The notes beneath the pieces are model-generated. The model searched no databases, was not told where the DNA came from, and saw nothing but the letters and a program-made list of their open reading frames with translations. Position numbers and translations under genes: made by a program. From DAOUAJ01 sp034433615 (lineage in GTDB: Bacteria > Chloroflexota > Anaerolineae > DUEN01), in NCBI GenBank assembly GCA_034433615.1, contig DAOUAJ010000413.1:1-6219 (forward strand): DNA of 6,219 bases, written 5' to 3'. Below, one piece after another: positions 4,536-6,219 of the stretch. Positions within the stretch are counted from its first letter, which is position 1; each line of letters starts with the position of its first letter.

Positions 4536-6219
4536 TTACTCCTCGACGACCACCTCCACGGGCGGGCTGCGTAAGGACTGACCTTGCTGGTCCACACTGA
4601 CGGCCTGCACCATGTGACGCCCCGGCGATAACGGCCACCAACCACGCACCAACGAGCCGCTGCCCCGGCCCACCGGCTGCCCATCTACCAGGAGCGTGAT
4701 TTCAATCAGATGGTAGCCGTTCCCCGGTCGGGCGGCTACTTCGACCCGCTGCAACTCGGCCGGCAATGCCCGATTCAATCGGTAGACTTGCCCAGGATCC
4801 GGGGCGAGGATCACCAGCGGCGGCTCTGTGCTCTGCCGTGACACGCTGCCTGCACCCGATAGGGCGGCAGTCTCCCATTCCCCCGTCTCCCCTTCCGGCG
4901 GTGGCTGGGGGATGCCACGTTGCTCCGCCCACTCGTGCAGTTCCGCTGGCAACACCCAGAACGTGCGATGGGCCACGAACTCCGGCGGCGTGTCCGGCCG
5001 CGCCCGCTGCCCGGTGCGCATGTCCAGGGCGATGCGCTGGTGCATGTCGTCCAGGCGGGCGGGCTCCGTGCCGGCGATGAACAGCTCTCGCCGACGGCGA
5101 GGGCACAGGTCCGTGGGCAGGAGCCCGGAGTCGGCGCAAATCTCAACTTCTACCAGCCCCTCCGGCCGGGCGAATGGCTGAGCAGGCTGGCCGCGCAGGC
5201 TCAGTTCCATGAAATCGTGCCAGATGGGCGCGGCGCCGGTGACGCCGCTAACGCCCACCATAGGGGTGTTATCCGGGTTGCCCACCCACACCCCTGTGAC
5301 CAGATCGGGCGTGTAGCCGATCGTCCAGTTATCCCGCCAGTCCGTCGTCGTCCCGGTCTTGACCGCGGCCGGGCGAGACAGCCGCAACACGCTATAGGTG
5401 CCGAAGGTGATCATGCGCGCCTCATCGTCGCTCAAGATGTCGGTAATCAGGTAAGCCACTTGCGGAGAGAGCACCGGCGCGCCGACCCCCGACGTCCAGG
5501 CCCGGATCACGTTCCCCTCGGCATCTTCGATGCGCCGAATGGCGATGGGATCCACCCGATGTCCACCGTTGGCAAAGGCGGCATAGGCAGCCGTCAGCTC
5601 CAAAAGCCGCACTTCACCACCGCCCAGCGTCAACGCCAGCCCAAAACGCTCGCTGTCGGTCAACGTAGTGATCCCCATGCGCGTCGCCTGGGCGGCCAGG
5701 GCATCCACCCCGATGTGTTGCAACACTTTGACGGCCGGGATGTTCAGAGATGAGGCCAGGGCCTGGCGCAGTAGTACCGGGCCGTGGAAATCCAGATCGT
5801 AGTTGAGAGGGATGTATGGCTCGCCCTCGCGCGTGGGGAAGGCTGTGCGCACGTCGGTCACCAGGGTGGCCGGGGTATACACCTCTCGCCCTGCCCGCGC
5901 GGCCTGTTCGGGGTCGAACGCCACCGCGTACGTGATGGGCTTGATGGCCGAGCCAGGCTGGCGCAACGCCAGCGCGCCGTTCACCGCCCCGTTGATGCGG
6001 CCGTCGAAGTAATCCGGGCTGCCCAGCATGGCGAGGATCTCGCCCGTGTGCGGGTCCAGCGCCACCAGCGCAGCCGTGTCCACCCGCCGATCGGGTGGCG
6101 CGTCTTTGTCCTCTTTAAGCTGACGCAGCCGTCTCTGCACGATGGATTCCGCCAGATGCTGTTGGTCTAGATCCAGCGTGGTGTAGACTCGTAGCCCGCC
6201 CTGCCGCAGCCTGTCTAAT
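4536..6219 (-). CDS. Class A penicillin-binding protein, transpeptidase part with PBP1C-type C-terminal domain (N-terminus beyond right edge)
   Basis: The frame is open to the right edge, giving about 560 residues before TAA at 4538-4536. GTG 6140 is not the start, because upstream codons read GGLRVYTTLDLDQQ, the usual linker before the transpeptidase. The enzyme crosslinks peptidoglycan outside the membrane. All three active-site motifs are present: SAIK with the catalytic Ser at 5951-5949, SLN at 5750-5742 and KTGT with its Lys at 5360-5358. Also visible are the LDP-x-TGEILAM strand and GYTPDLVTGVWVGN. After the catalytic domain come a Cys pair (CADSGLLPTDLC), a GTEP motif, a Pro/Glu-rich linker and, at about 4823-4536, a beta-sandwich with PPLVILAPDPGQVYRL and LLVDGQPVG, resembling the C-terminal domain of PBP1C. 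The glycosyltransferase domain would lie upstream, outside the window. It converges on the TPR fragment and looks intact. A PBP1A-like assignment is the alternative. Confidence 0.9.
   Translation of the reverse strand, partial: LDRLRQGGLRVYTTLDLDQQHLAESIVQRRLRQLKEDKDAPPDRRVDTAALVALDPHTGEILAMLGSPDYFDGRINGAVNGALALRQPGSAIKPITYAVAFDPEQAARAGREVYTPATLVTDVRTAFPTREGEPYIPLNYDLDFHGPVLLRQALASSLNIPAVKVLQHIGVDALAAQATRMGITTLTDSERFGLALTLGGGEVRLLELTAAYAAFANGGHRVDPIAIRRIEDAEGNVIRAWTSGVGAPVLSPQVAYLITDILSDDEARMITFGTYSVLRLSRPAAVKTGTTTDWRDNWTIGYTPDLVTGVWVGNPDNTPMVGVSGVTGAAPIWHDFMELSLRGQPAQPFARPEGLVEVEICADSGLLPTDLCPRRRRELFIAGTEPARLDDMHQRIALDMRTGQRARPDTPPEFVAHRTFWVLPAELHEWAEQRGIPQPPPEGETGEWETAALSGAGSVSRQSTEPPLVILAPDPGQVYRLNRALPAELQRVEVAARPGNGYHLIEITLLVDGQPVGRGSGSLVRGWWPLSPGRHMVQAVSVDQQGQSLRSPPVEVVVEE

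Noticed and set aside
4920..5753. 277-residue open frame on the plus strand opposite the PBP gene
   Set aside because: The minus strand carries all PBP active-site motifs here. The plus-strand product is Arg/Gly/His-rich with no domain and no ribosome binding site.
6138..6140. GTG at 6140 as the start of the PBP gene
   Set aside because: The frame continues upstream with the conserved GGLRVYTTLD linker to the window edge, so the gene is simply cut by the window.

Overview
The window is GC-rich and gene-dense. It looks like a chromosomal stretch of a bacterium, most probably a Chloroflexota member (Anaerolineae or Chloroflexia). That guess rests on the style of the class A penicillin-binding protein (PBP), the long coiled-coil HlyD pairs, the MalT/AfsR-type TPR fragment and the heptamer-type intergenic repeats. 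It comes from pattern recognition, not from a search.

Layout, left to right. (1) Bases 2-82 are the last 26 codons of an upstream + strand gene, possibly an FGGY-type sugar kinase. (2) Bases 98-652 encode the ATP-binding subunit of a DrrA/YbhF-type ABC-2 transporter. The gene has a ribosome binding site, a normal-looking N-terminus and a normal C-terminal two thirds, but everything between the N-terminal strand and the signature loop is missing, including Walker A and the Q-loop. The reading frame is kept. (3) Bases 656-828 hold a 158-bp imperfect palindrome with 11-bp perfect terminal inverted repeats, flanked by the direct repeat GGCCTTT. This is the footprint of a small non-coding transposable element (MITE-like). 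Removing it in thought brings the ATPase stop to 37 bp from the next start. (4) Bases 856-2250 and 2284-3561 are two paralogous HlyD/YbhG-type membrane fusion proteins in tandem. (5) Bases 3593-4231 are a TPR fragment, apparently cut at both ends, from a larger regulator-like protein. (6) Bases 4230-4490 are a gene-free repeat block: 7-bp tandem units at both edges form roughly 32-bp inverted repeats around a core of hairpins and a duplicated 20-mer. (7) Bases 4536-6219, minus strand, encode the transpeptidase part and C-terminal domain of a class A PBP resembling PBP1C. Its N-terminal glycosyltransferase part lies beyond the right edge.

Functionally, genes 2-4 were probably one operon for an ABC-2 type exporter with two adaptor proteins. 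No permease is visible, the ATPase lacks its nucleotide-binding P-loop, and a palindrome now sits between ATPase and adaptors. With the TPR remnant and the repeat block, the region from about 90 to 4490 reads as an eroding accessory segment next to an intact cell-wall gene. I found no defence system, CRISPR array, RNA gene or complete insertion sequence. The most rewarding items are the MITE-like insertion with its recoverable pre-insertion state, the in-frame internal deletion of the ATPase, and the heptamer-bounded repeat block.
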